Assembly (NCBI GenBank): GCA_028871775.1
Contig: JAGWMH010000056.1
Span: 1 to 9,582, forward strand
Origin: Betaproteobacteria bacterium
GTDB taxonomy: Bacteria > Pseudomonadota > Gammaproteobacteria > Burkholderiales > Gallionellaceae
DNA length: 9,582 bases
Reading direction: 5' to 3'
Within the stretch, counting starts at the first letter, position 1. Every line of letters starts with the position of its first letter. The notes below the pieces were generated by a model, which was not told the DNA's origin, did not search any database, and saw nothing but the letters and a program-made list of their open reading frames with translations. Below, one piece after another: positions 1-6,287 of this stretch. The translations under genes were made by a program, and so were the position numbers.

Positions 1-174
1 GTTGTCCATGCCCGGCTCGCCGTGATCCAGATAACGCCATTCGTCGAACGCATTCGGGCCGAAACCGGAACGCTTGATCGACTTCAGGAACTGCTTGGGG
101 ATGATCGCATCGGTATCCACGTTGGCTCGGTCCAGCGGTGCGACCAAGCCGTTGAGCAAAGTAAACTTGCGCAT
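1..174 (-). CDS. leuD: 3-isopropylmalate dehydratase small subunit LeuD (partial, N-terminal 58 residues)
   Basis: Reading leftwards from an ATG at 174-172, the open frame runs to the window edge and gives 58 residues beginning [20 protein letters not shown], followed by [19 protein letters not shown]. These are the conserved N-terminal blocks of LeuD: the '[20 protein letters not shown]' signature and the 'fDeWRYLD' stretch at about residues 43-50. LeuD is the swivelling small subunit that joins LeuC to form isopropylmalate isomerase, which converts 2- to 3-isopropylmalate in leucine synthesis in the cytoplasm. Its ATG overlaps the entericidin stop by one base (TAATG), so translation is probably coupled. 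The C-terminal two thirds lie outside the window. The identification is firm. Confidence 0.96.
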   Translation of the reverse strand, partial: MRKFTLLNGLVAPLDRANVDTDAIIPKQFLKSIKRSGFGPNAFDEWRYLDHGEPGMDN

Positions 175-293
175 TATTTCGCCGATTTTTCCAATTTCTC
201 GCCGCCCTGTTTCAGGTCTTTGCCAATACCTTCAACGGTATTGCAACCCACCAACATCAATGCCGCCAAAAACAATGCAACAGCTTTCATCAT
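174..293 (-). CDS. Small entericidin A/B-family lipoprotein between leuC and leuD
   Basis: This 39-residue frame starts [17 protein letters not shown], continues [20 protein letters not shown] and ends AK. It has a short hydrophobic signal segment (about residues 3-15), a lipobox LVGC with the lipidated cysteine at residue 17, and a 23-residue mature part rich in Gly, Lys and Glu. The '[18 protein letters not shown]' pattern is that of entericidin (EcnA/EcnB) membrane lipoproteins. A GGGGGG tract at 301-296 can serve as ribosome binding site; the second ATG (290-288), five bases away, is better spaced than the first (293-291). It lies eight bases after leuC and overlaps leuD by one base, so it is part of the leu transcript. 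E. coli entericidin B is linked to stationary-phase lysis, but the role of this leu-operon copy cannot be read from sequence. Confidence 0.88.
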   Translation of the reverse strand: MMKAVALFLAALMLVGCNTVEGIGKDLKQGGEKLEKSAK

Positions 294-301
294 CGCCCCC
301 C

Positions 302-1705
302 TTAAGTTTTACTCACATCGACAAAATGCCCGGCAATCGCGGCGGCTGCCGCCATTTCCGGACTCACCAAATGGGTACGCCCACCCGGTCCCTGCCGCCC
401 CTCGAAGTTGCGGTTGGAAGTTGAGGCGCAACGTTCGCCCGGCGAGAGCCGGTCGTCATTCATCGCCAGGCACATCGAGCAGCCCGGATCGCGCCACTCG
501 AAACCCGCCGCGACGAATATCCTGTCCAGGCCTTCTTGCTCGGCCTGCTGTTTCACCAGGCCGGAACCCGGAACCACCATCGCCAGCTTCACGTTCGGCG
601 CGACATGCTTGCCCTTCGCGACGGCAGCAGCGGCGCGCAAATCCTCGATGCGCGCGTTGGTGCAGGAACCGATAAACACCTTGTCGATGCTGATTTCGGT
701 AACCGGCGTGTTCGCCGCCAACCCCATGTAGTGCAACGCGCGCTCGGTATCATGGCGTTTTACCGGATCGGTCATGGCTGCCGGATCGGGCACGCGCCCA
801 TCCACCGCCACCACCATTTCCGGCGAGGTACCCCAGGTCACTTGCGGTCTGATCTGCGCGGCATCCAGCCTGACTGTCGCATCGAACTGCGCGCCGTCAT
901 CGCTGTGCAATGTGCGCCAGTAGGCCACAGCCTTGTCCCATGCCGCACCCTGCGGCGCGAACGGGCGACCCTTGAGGTAATCGATCGTCGTGTCGTCCGC
1001 AGCGATCATGCCGGCGCGCGCGCCCGCCTCGATCGCCATGTTGCACAGCGTCATGCGCCCTTCCATCGACAGGCCGCGTATCGTGCTGCCGGCAAATTCG
1101 ATCGCGTAGCCGGTGCCGCCCGCCGTGCCAATCCTGCCGACCACCGCCAGCGCGATGTCCTTGGCGGTCACGCCCTTGCCGAGCACTCCATCAACTACCA
1201 CCTGCATGGCTTTGGATTTCTTCATCAGCAGGCATTGCGTCGCCATCACATGCTCGACCTCGGAGGTGCCGATGCCGAACGCCAGCGCGGCGAACGCGCC
1301 GTGTGTGCTGGTATGCGAATCGCCGCACACCACCGTCATGCCCGGCAGGGTCGCGCCCTGCTCCGGCCCGATCACATGCACGATGCCCTGACGCACGTCA
1401 TCCATTCTGAATTCGGTCACGCCGAACTCCGCGCAATTGCGGTCCAGCGTCTCCACCTGCAGGCGCGAAACGGGATCGGCGATGCCCGCCGAGCGGTTGG
1501 TGGTCGGCACGTTGTGATCGGCCACCGCCAGGATCGAAGCAGTGCGCCACGGTTTGCGGTGCGCCAGTTTCAATCCTTCGAATGCCTGCGGGCTGGTCAC
1601 TTCATGCACCAGATGACGGTCGATATAGATCAGCGCGGTGCCATCGGCTTCCTGCCGCACCACGTGCGCATTCCAGAGTTTGTCGTAAAGGGTTTGTGCG
1701 TTCAT
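302..1705 (-). CDS. leuC: 3-isopropylmalate dehydratase large subunit LeuC
   Basis: The 467-residue product has the usual full length for LeuC, the aconitase-type large subunit of isopropylmalate isomerase (leucine pathway, cytoplasm). The three [4Fe-4S] ligands are present: Cys348 in [13 protein letters not shown], and Cys409 and Cys412 in [11 protein letters not shown]. Other family blocks are [19 protein letters not shown] (residues 27-45), [28 protein letters not shown] (126-153) and [20 protein letters not shown] near the C-terminus. The ATG at 1705 gives the canonical N-terminus ([14 protein letters not shown]). No strong Shine-Dalgarno precedes it (AAACGGCAACAAC). It is the first gene of a minus-strand run with the entericidin-like gene and leuD. 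A possible promoter lies about 25-50 bases upstream. Nothing in the protein is unusual. Confidence 0.98.
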   Translation of the reverse strand: MNAQTLYDKLWNAHVVRQEADGTALIYIDRHLVHEVTSPQAFEGLKLAHRKPWRTASILAVADHNVPTTNRSAGIADPVSRLQVETLDRNCAEFGVTEFRMDDVRQGIVHVIGPEQGATLPGMTVVCGDSHTSTHGAFAALAFGIGTSEVEHVMATQCLLMKKSKAMQVVVDGVLGKGVTAKDIALAVVGRIGTAGGTGYAIEFAGSTIRGLSMEGRMTLCNMAIEAGARAGMIAADDTTIDYLKGRPFAPQGAAWDKAVAYWRTLHSDDGAQFDATVRLDAAQIRPQVTWGTSPEMVVAVDGRVPDPAAMTDPVKRHDTERALHYMGLAANTPVTEISIDKVFIGSCTNARIEDLRAAAAVAKGKHVAPNVKLAMVVPGSGLVKQQAEQEGLDRIFVAAGFEWRDPGCSMCLAMNDDRLSPGERCASTSNRNFEGRQGPGGRTHLVSPEMAAAAAIAGHFVDVSKT

Positions 1706-1729
1706 GTTGTTGCCGTTTTAGAACGCGCA

Positions 1730-1757
1730 ATTATGCCACAATGTCACGGGTTTTTAA
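1730..1757 (-). promoter_or_regulatory. Possible sigma-70 promoter for leuC
   Basis: On the minus strand a CATAAT -10-like hexamer (1735-1730) lies 16 bp downstream of a weak TTAAAA -35-like hexamer (1757-1752). Transcription would start near 1723, giving a leader of roughly 18 bases before the leuC ATG. The -10 is good and the -35 is poor. No leucine leader peptide or attenuator was recognised in this gap. Confidence 0.35.
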
Positions 1758-1836
1758 TGGATCGGGCAAATTCTGGTGAAGATCGAACGGCTCCTTTTGC
1801 ATAATAATACATACCAATGAAGCTCTCCGCGCCAGG

Positions 1837-1865
1837 GAGGTGTAAACTCCGCCTCAAATCTTTTT
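1837..1865 (+). terminator. Terminator-like hairpin in the leader of the AIF-like gene
   Basis: GAGGTG (1837-1842) can pair with CGCCTC (1850-1855) through six pairs, one of them a G-U, around a 7-base loop (TAAACTC). AAATC and a run of five T (1861-1865) follow. The shape resembles a weak intrinsic terminator or attenuator in front of the 1902 gene, if transcription starts upstream of it. The short stem and the bases between stem and T run make the call weak. Confidence 0.3.
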
Positions 1866-1901
1866 GGCCGACAGTATTGTTGTTTAGGGTAAGGAGGCAA
1901 T

Positions 1902-3104
1902 ATGAAACGCGTTTACGATTACGTGGTTGTGGGCGGGGGGCTGGCGGGTGCATCGGCAGTGAAGGGTATTCGCGAGCTTGATGCGGCGGGCAGCATACTT
2001 CTGGCTGGCGAGGAAAATCACCTGCCTTATGACCGGCCGCCGCTATCCAAGAAGCTGTGGCTCGGCAAACAGAAACTGGAGGACATCTTCCTCCATGACC
2101 GCGCATTCTACGATGCACATGCCGTTACCCTGGCGCTGGGAGCAAAAGTGGCCCGGCTCGACCCAGCTGAAAAAACCATAACCGCCACCAGTGGCGAGAC
2201 TTACGGCTACGGCAAACTGCTGCTGGCAACGGGCTGCAAAGCGCGGACGCTGTCTGTCCCCGGCGGCGATCTCGATGGCATCTGTTATTTCCGCGGTCTG
2301 GACGATTACCTGCACACCCGGGGGGTGGCCGCGGAGGGCAAGTCCGCAGTGGTGGTCGGCGGTGGCTTCATCGGCTCGGAGCTGGCCGCTGCGCTCAACA
2401 TCAACAAGCTGCATGTCACCATGATTTTCCCCGGCGCGCTGCTGTGCGACCGGGTGCTTCCGGACTACCTGGGGCGTGCCGTGCAGCAACGCTATGCAGC
2501 GAAGGGCGTCAGGATACTGGCGTCGGACAAGCCTGTTTCTTTCAGCAAGAACGGCAGCAAATTCATTACCCGCACCGAGAAGGGCGAGACGATCGAATCG
2601 GATATCGTGATCGTCGGCATAGGCGTTATCCCGGAGATGGAGTTGGCCAGGAGCGGCGGGCTGGAAGTGGGCAACGGCATCGTGGTGAACGAGTACCTCG
2701 AGGCTTCCCGGCCGGGTATTTACGCCGCCGGCGACAATGCCTTTTTCCCTTACCAGGCACTCGGGCAGCCGATGCGCATCGAGCACTGGGATCACGCCCT
2801 CAACCAGGGGAAATGGGCAGGGCGCAACATGGCCGGGGCGCATGAGCCCTTTACCTACCAGCCATATTTTTTCTCGGACCTGTTCGAGTTTGGCTACGAA
2901 GCGACCGGCGAAGTCGATTCGCGGCTGGAGACCTTCGCCGACTGGCAGAAGGAAAACGACACCGGCGTCATCTACTACCTGCGCGAGGGAAAAATCAGGG
3001 GCGTGATGATGTGCAATGTGTGGGACAAGGTCGAGGCGGCGCGCGAGCTGATCCGAAAAGGGGAAAGGGTGACTCCGGAGAAACTGCGCGGCCTTATCCG
3101 CTAG
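1902..3104 (+). CDS. FAD-dependent NAD(P)H oxidoreductase, AIF / ferredoxin-reductase-like
   Basis: This 400-residue two-dinucleotide-binding-domain flavoprotein starts at an ATG four bases after AAGGAGG. Visible motifs are an N-terminal FAD-binding VVGGGLAG (residues 9-16), LPYDRPPLSKKLWLG (41-54, typical of ferredoxin/rubredoxin reductases), LLLATG (106-111), the NAD(P)H-binding VVGGGFIGSE (151-160), and a second FAD contact IYAAGDNAFF (273-282). The stretches IFPGALLCDRVLPDYLG, RIEHWDHALNQGKWAGRNMAG and FFSDLFEFGYEATGEVDS resemble the corresponding blocks of mitochondrial apoptosis-inducing factor. There is no redox-active CxxC, so it is not a disulfide reductase of the glutathione or thioredoxin type. 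No signal peptide or membrane segment is evident, so it is probably cytoplasmic. Its electron acceptor (ferredoxin, rubredoxin, quinone or other) cannot be inferred. It precedes the pterin genes by 64 bases with no terminator between, so co-transcription is plausible. Confidence 0.9.
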   Translation: MKRVYDYVVVGGGLAGASAVKGIRELDAAGSILLAGEENHLPYDRPPLSKKLWLGKQKLEDIFLHDRAFYDAHAVTLALGAKVARLDPAEKTITATSGETYGYGKLLLATGCKARTLSVPGGDLDGICYFRGLDDYLHTRGVAAEGKSAVVVGGGFIGSELAAALNINKLHVTMIFPGALLCDRVLPDYLGRAVQQRYAAKGVRILASDKPVSFSKNGSKFITRTEKGETIESDIVIVGIGVIPEMELARSGGLEVGNGIVVNEYLEASRPGIYAAGDNAFFPYQALGQPMRIEHWDHALNQGKWAGRNMAGAHEPFTYQPYFFSDLFEFGYEATGEVDSRLETFADWQKENDTGVIYYLREGKIRGVMMCNVWDKVEAARELIRKGERVTPEKLRGLIR

Positions 3105-3168
3105 CTTACGCTGATGCTTCTTGCTGGTTTTCGCCACCGCTAACTCAGAAAAATCGAGAAAGGACGTT

Positions 3169-3519
3169 ATGGACCGCATCCGCATTTGTGATCTTCTGGT
3201 CCGCTGCATTTTGGGTATCAACGAGAGGGAGCGCCACGAAAAGCAGGACGTGGTGATCAACCTGACCCTCTACACCGATCTGCACAAGGCAGGCAAAAGC
3301 GACCGCATCGAGGATACCGTCGATTACCGCGCGCTTAAGAAACGCGTCCTCTCCATGGTGGAAGGCTCCCAATACTTTCTGGTGGAAGCGCTGGCGGAGG
3401 CCATTGCGGAACTGTGTCTCGATCAGCAGGGAGTGCGGCAAGTCGACGTGCGCGTGGAAAAGCCGAATGCGCTGCGCTTTGCCAGAAGCGTGGCGGTGGA
3501 AATCACCCGGAAGCGCTGA
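3169..3519 (+). CDS. folB: Dihydroneopterin aldolase / epimerase family protein (FolB or FolX type)
   Basis: The 116-residue product has the single tunnelling-fold domain and usual length of the DHNA family. The start at ATG 3169 was chosen over an upstream in-frame TTG because AAGGA (3160-3164) sits just before it and MDRIRICDL matches the family N-terminus. Family blocks are LGINERERHEKQDVVINL (residues 15-32), DYRAL (52-56) and RVEKPNALRFARSV (95-108), with the expected active-site lysine at Lys98. FolB cleaves 7,8-dihydroneopterin to 6-hydroxymethyl-dihydropterin in folate synthesis; FolX epimerises dihydroneopterin triphosphate. By eye the IGI-E-E...QD-VIN and ALRFA-SV patterns are closer to FolX, while the adjacent folK favours the aldolase role. 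Family assignment is certain; the choice of symbol is tentative. Confidence 0.88.
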   Translation: MDRIRICDLLVRCILGINERERHEKQDVVINLTLYTDLHKAGKSDRIEDTVDYRALKKRVLSMVEGSQYFLVEALAEAIAELCLDQQGVRQVDVRVEKPNALRFARSVAVEITRKR

Positions 3520-3526
3520 GCAGGTT

Positions 3527-4072
3527 ATGGCGCGCGCCTTCATCAGTATCGGCTCGAACATTGACCCTGCAGAAAATGTACGAGCCGCGATCCGCAGCCT
3601 TGCCCGGCAAACGCGCCTCATCGGCATATCCATGGTCTATTGCACCGATGCGCTCGACCGCCCGGAACAGCCGCCATATTACAACTGCGTGGTGGCGATT
3701 GAAGCCGCGGTATCTCCCGCGGAAGTGAAACACGGTGTACTGCGTCCCATCGAAAACAGCCTGGGGCGCAAGCGGACCGGGGATAAATATGCGGCGCGAA
3801 CGATCGACCTCGATTTGATCGTCTACGGCGACCTGGCGATGGATGAGGATGGTATCAAGCTGCCAGACCCGGAAATCCTGGAGCGGCCATTCCTCGCCAT
3901 TCCGCTTTTCGAGCTGGCGCCAGACCTGGTGCTGGCGGGATACAACCGGCGCATCGAAGAAATTGCGGCAAGGCTGCCACAGGGCGGGATGAAACCGCTG
4001 AAGGATTATTCCTGGCTGTTGAGAGAAGAAGCGAGCCGTGGCTTCGGCGCTAAAAGGGGATGCCAGGAATAA
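3527..4072 (+). CDS. folK: 2-amino-4-hydroxy-6-hydroxymethyldihydropteridine diphosphokinase (HPPK)
   Basis: The 181-residue product begins MARAFISIGSN at ATG 3527, seven bases after the folB stop, with AGCAGG as a modest ribosome binding site inside the end of folB. HPPK transfers pyrophosphate from ATP to 6-hydroxymethyl-dihydropterin, the step after FolB. Recognisable blocks are SIGSN (residues 7-11), PYYNCVVAIE (50-59), GRKRTGDKYAARTIDLDLIVYG (80-101), with Asp94 and Asp96 as the two Mg-binding aspartates and Arg91 conserved, and RPFLAIPLFELAPD (120-133). The usual P-H motif of E. coli HPPK (His115) reads P-D here (Asp114). The tail from about residue 163 is longer than in the E. coli enzyme and ends in a basic, cysteine-containing stretch. 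It may be a paralogue if another folK exists elsewhere in the genome. Confidence 0.92.
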   Translation: MARAFISIGSNIDPAENVRAAIRSLARQTRLIGISMVYCTDALDRPEQPPYYNCVVAIEAAVSPAEVKHGVLRPIENSLGRKRTGDKYAARTIDLDLIVYGDLAMDEDGIKLPDPEILERPFLAIPLFELAPDLVLAGYNRRIEEIAARLPQGGMKPLKDYSWLLREEASRGFGAKRGCQE

Positions 4073-4293
4073 TATTCACTGCTGGCCGAAATCTCAGGCG
4101 CAACAATGCGATACTTCCCGGCCTGATATCGCCGGCAGAATAATTTGCTTACTTTAAATTTGATTGGCCGCCGGCACTAATCAGCCGTTGATCGTTCCGC
4201 ATTACGCCCCGTTCAAGTATTTCGGGAAGCCATAAATTCAGGTCACAGCACCAGCACTTTCCCATAAACTTTTCATGGGCCGGAATGGCGCAG
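4073..4293. other. Convergent spacer between folK and the MFS gene
   Basis: This is 221 bp between convergent genes with no coding frame of any character. It contains small inverted repeats: CCGGC/GCCGG (4118-4122 and 4131-4135, 8-base loop) on the folK side, and CCCAT/ATGGG (4261-4265 and 4275-4279) just beyond the MFS stop. Neither is followed by a clear T run, so no intrinsic terminator can be assigned to either gene. Confidence 0.5.
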
Positions 4294-5457
4294 CTATATC
4301 GCATGCCGTGCATCCGCCATACCCTGTTTCCACAGTATCAGCAGCAATCCCAGCAATGCCGCGCCCGCGCTGCATGAATACAGCACGCTGGCGCCATAGT
4401 GCTGCCAGATCGGGCCGCTGGCCAGCCCGCCCAACATGCTTCCTGCGCCATAGGTGAGGCTGCCGAACAATGCCTGCCCCTTGGACTGGTGCCGCCCCTG
4501 GAAAAAATGGTGGATCAGCGCCACCGCCGCCGCATGGAAAGCAGCAAAGGTAGCAGCGTGCAACACTTGCGCGATGAGCAGCAGCCACAGGAAATCCACG
4601 CCCCAGCCGATCAGCAGGAAGCGCAGCACGGCACAGATAAAACTCACCAGCAGAATTTGCAACAGGGTATAGCGCCGCATCAGCCACGGCATCAGGAAGA
4701 ACACGCCGATCTCGCAGATTACGCCGAGCGCCCACAGCCAGCCCACCGCGCTTTTGGCATAGCCGTGTTCGACCAGATAAATCGAGAAGAAGGTGTAATA
4801 AGGCCCGTGCGCAACGGACATCAGAAAACACGCGCCCAGTAACGCCAGCACGCGCGGTTGCAGCACGATGCGCATGATCGGCTGGCTATCCGTATGGTGC
4901 GCCAGCACTTCGATCGGCGGAATCTGGCGCGAGAAGAGCAGGATGCCCAGCATGATGAACAGCCCGGCCCACAGCAGCCAGGAGATGGCGACGTAGTCGA
5001 AGGCATAGCCCAGCCCCAGCACGATTACGATGAAGCCGACCGAGCCCCAGGAGCGGATGCGCCCGTAATGCGCCGTGTTCTTGCCCAGATAAGTCAGCGT
5101 GGTCGCCTCCACCAGCGGCATGGAGGCGCTCCAGAAAAAACTCATCAGCCCCAGCACTAGCAGCATGCCGTAAAAACTGGTGGTCGCAAACACGCCCAGA
5201 TAACTCAGTGCGCCCAAAGATGCGGCGATCTGCACCACCAGCAGGCGCTTGCCGGTGCGGTCGGCCAGCCAACCCCAGATATTGGGCGCAATCATCCGCA
5301 TCACCGGCGCCACCGACATCAGGATGGCGATCTGCACCGCATCGAAATGAATAGACTTCAGGTACAGGCTCCAGTAGGGCGAAAACATTCCCACGAAGGC
5401 GAAGTAAAAGAAGTAGAACCCGGCAATGCGCCAGTGGTAGTTTTTGTTGGGAGTCAC
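4294..5457 (-). CDS. Major facilitator superfamily permease, HcaT / 3-phenylpropionate transporter-like
   Basis: The 387-residue, strongly hydrophobic protein has about 12 predicted membrane segments. It carries the MFS loop 2-3 signature GWLADRTGKRLL (residues 62-73). The beginning (YFFYFAFVGMFSPYWSLYLKSI), YGRIRSWGSVGFI (131-143), GPYYTFFSIYL and the later AVGWLWALGVICEIGVF match the layout of E. coli HcaT and related nucleoside or lactose symporter-type proteins. It should sit in the inner membrane and move a small solute with protons; the substrate is unknown, and no aromatic degradation genes are nearby. The start is a GTG (5457-5455): an in-frame TAA lies only three codons upstream (5466-5464) and the next Met is residue 24, inside the first membrane segment. 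The ribosome binding site is poor. It is a lone gene, convergent with folK and divergent from grpE. Confidence 0.85.
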   Translation of the reverse strand: MTPNKNYHWRIAGFYFFYFAFVGMFSPYWSLYLKSIHFDAVQIAILMSVAPVMRMIAPNIWGWLADRTGKRLLVVQIAASLGALSYLGVFATTSFYGMLLVLGLMSFFWSASMPLVEATTLTYLGKNTAHYGRIRSWGSVGFIVIVLGLGYAFDYVAISWLLWAGLFIMLGILLFSRQIPPIEVLAHHTDSQPIMRIVLQPRVLALLGACFLMSVAHGPYYTFFSIYLVEHGYAKSAVGWLWALGVICEIGVFFLMPWLMRRYTLLQILLVSFICAVLRFLLIGWGVDFLWLLLIAQVLHAATFAAFHAAAVALIHHFFQGRHQSKGQALFGSLTYGAGSMLGGLASGPIWQHYGASVLYSCSAGAALLGLLLILWKQGMADARHAI

Positions 5458-5544
5458 GGTAAGTTAAAGCGTCGCGCAGGCCGGTGGCATTACACCCGCA
5501 AGGCCGCATTATCTCACGTGAAGAAAATATTTTTGCATCACGCC

Positions 5545-5572
5545 CTTGAAACACGGAAAATCGCCTCCATTT
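5545..5572 (+). promoter_or_regulatory. Sigma-32 (heat-shock) promoter of grpE
   Basis: CTTGAAA (5545-5551), a 13-bp spacer, then CTCCATTT (5565-5572) fits the enterobacterial sigma-32 consensus (CTTGAAA, 11-16 bp, CCCCATnT) with one mismatch. A start near 5579 would give a leader of about 20 bases before the grpE ATG at 5601. This predicts heat induction of grpE and possibly of the genes after it. Confidence 0.8.
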
Positions 5573-5600
5573 GCCACCCGTCAAATTTGGGAGAAGCACA

Positions 5601-6119
5601 ATGGAACAAAACGAAGCAGTACCTCAACAACCGGAACAAGCTGCCCAGGCCGAGGTGATGCCCAGCGTGGAGGAGATGCTGAAGCAGGCCGAACTGAAGG
5701 CGCAGGAACATTACGATGCATGGATGTATGCCAAAGCCGAAGGCGAGAACATCCGCAGGCGCGCGCAAGATGACATCAGCAAGGCGCATAAATTTGCCGT
5801 GGAGCGTTTCTCCAATGAAATGCTGGCGGTAAAGGACAGTCTGGAAGCCGGCCTGGCTGTGCAGTCCGCAACGGTGGAAAGCTTCAAGAGCGGCATGGAG
5901 CTGACGCTCAAACAACTCGCCAGCGTGTTCGAGAAGTTCAACATCACTGAAATCAACCCCGTTGGCGAAAAATTCGATGCGCATAAGCACCAGGCCATCG
6001 GCATGCTGGAAAGCGGACAGGAAGCCAACACGGTGGTAAGCGTGATGCAGAAGGGCTATCAACTGAATGACCGCGTATTGCGCCCGGCGCTGGTGATGGT
6101 GGCCAAGACGAAGGAATGA
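5601..6119 (+). CDS. grpE: Nucleotide exchange factor GrpE
   Basis: The 172-residue product, slightly short for the family, releases ADP from DnaK in the cytoplasmic Hsp70 cycle. ATG 5601 was chosen because GGGAGAA lies 5-11 bases before it; an in-frame TTG 30 bases upstream sits in the promoter -10. A Gln/Glu-rich N-terminus is followed by the long helical dimerisation region (about residues 22-110, including [21 protein letters not shown]). The C-terminal beta domain carries [15 protein letters not shown] (119-133) and the family signature [18 protein letters not shown] (152-169). It is the first gene of the grpE-dnaK-dnaJ cluster, with its own sigma-32 promoter. A heptad-repeat hairpin element begins immediately after its stop codon. 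Confidence 0.97.
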   Translation: MEQNEAVPQQPEQAAQAEVMPSVEEMLKQAELKAQEHYDAWMYAKAEGENIRRRAQDDISKAHKFAVERFSNEMLAVKDSLEAGLAVQSATVESFKSGMELTLKQLASVFEKFNITEINPVGEKFDAHKHQAIGMLESGQEANTVVSVMQKGYQLNDRVLRPALVMVAKTKE

Positions 6120-6194
6120 AGCTGATAGCCAGTAGCTGGTAGCGGGTAGCAAAACCGGGGCTGGCTACTAGCTACAAGCTACGGGCTGCAAGCT
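6120..6194. repeat. Heptad-repeat inverted element A (GTAGC type) in the grpE-dnaK gap
   Basis: The 75-bp inverted repeat begins at the base after the grpE stop. The left arm has four 7-bp units at 6124-6151 (GATAGCC, then AGTAGCT, GGTAGCG, GGTAGCA) and the right arm four units at 6163-6190 in reverse orientation (GGCTACT, AGCTACA, AGCTACG, GGCTGCA). AGCT stands at both outer ends (6120-6123, 6191-6194). Pairing 6120-6150 with 6164-6194 gives 24 of 31 Watson-Crick matches, and mismatches fall mainly between the GTAGC cores. The 13-base loop is AAAACCGGGGCTG. A single stray GGTAGCA recurs at 6240-6246. As RNA it would fold at the 3' end of grpE. It is not a standard terminator, since no T run follows. 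Confidence 0.8.
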
Positions 6195-6201
6195 CGACCC
6201 A

Positions 6202-6229
6202 CTTGAAATATCCAGCGCCGCCCTGATGT
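6202..6229 (+). promoter_or_regulatory. Sigma-32 (heat-shock) promoter of dnaK
   Basis: CTTGAAA (6202-6208) followed after 13 bp by CCTGATGT (6222-6229) matches the sigma-32 consensus, perfectly at -35 and at five of the seven fixed positions at -10. Spacing is identical to the grpE promoter. Transcription would start near 6236, about 52 bases before the dnaK ATG. The -10 lies in the loop and flank of an inverted repeat (6217-6237). Confidence 0.68.
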
Positions 6230-6237
6230 TAGGCGGC
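6217..6237. repeat. Inverted repeat over the dnaK promoter -10
   Basis: GCCGCC (6217-6222) and GGCGGC (6232-6237) form a perfect 6-bp inverted repeat with a 9-base spacer. It spans the -10 and probable start point of the dnaK heat-shock promoter. It could be an operator or a DNA/RNA hairpin. The sequence is not CIRCE, although the 9-base spacer is the same length. Confidence 0.45.
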
Positions 6238-6287
6238 AAGGTAGCAACAGTATTCAATCTTTGAGCATTCAACGGAAAGGAAGCATC

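Larger units (their letters stand above)
1706..1901. other. Divergent intergenic region between leuC and the AIF-like oxidoreductase gene
   Basis: This 196-bp spacer separates two divergently transcribed genes. It holds the leuC promoter candidate, an AT-rich block (CATAATAATACAT, 1800-1812) that could supply a plus-strand -10 but has no matching -35, a terminator-like hairpin at 1837-1865, and a strong AAGGAGG ribosome binding site (1891-1897). No convincing small gene was found. The ATG at 1817 opens about 54 codons that run into the next gene out of frame and lack coding character. Confidence 0.6.

Noticed and set aside
536..1804. A 422-codon plus-strand frame opposite leuC
   Set aside because: It mirrors the leuC codon pattern, is rich in His and Arg as expected of a shadow, and has no family motifs. 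LeuC on the other strand is full length with all cluster cysteines.
1864..1881. TTGGCC...TTGTT before the 1902 gene, considered as a sigma-54 -24/-12 promoter
   Set aside because: Spacing is one base too long and the essential GC at -12 is GT, so it does not meet the consensus.
1817..1981. A possible leader peptide or small gene starting at ATG 1817
   Set aside because: It has no ribosome binding site, and the frame reads through the hairpin and into the oxidoreductase gene out of frame. The composition looks non-coding.
2043..3260. A 405-codon minus-strand frame opposite the AIF-like gene
   Set aside because: It spans both the oxidoreductase gene and the start of folB with no motifs of its own, so it is a shadow frame.
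5514..5521. TCACGTGA palindrome in the MFS-grpE spacer, considered as an operator
   Set aside because: A single 8-bp palindrome is expected by chance at this scale and does not extend. A possible GATAAT -10 for the MFS gene nearby (5513-5508) has no matching -35.
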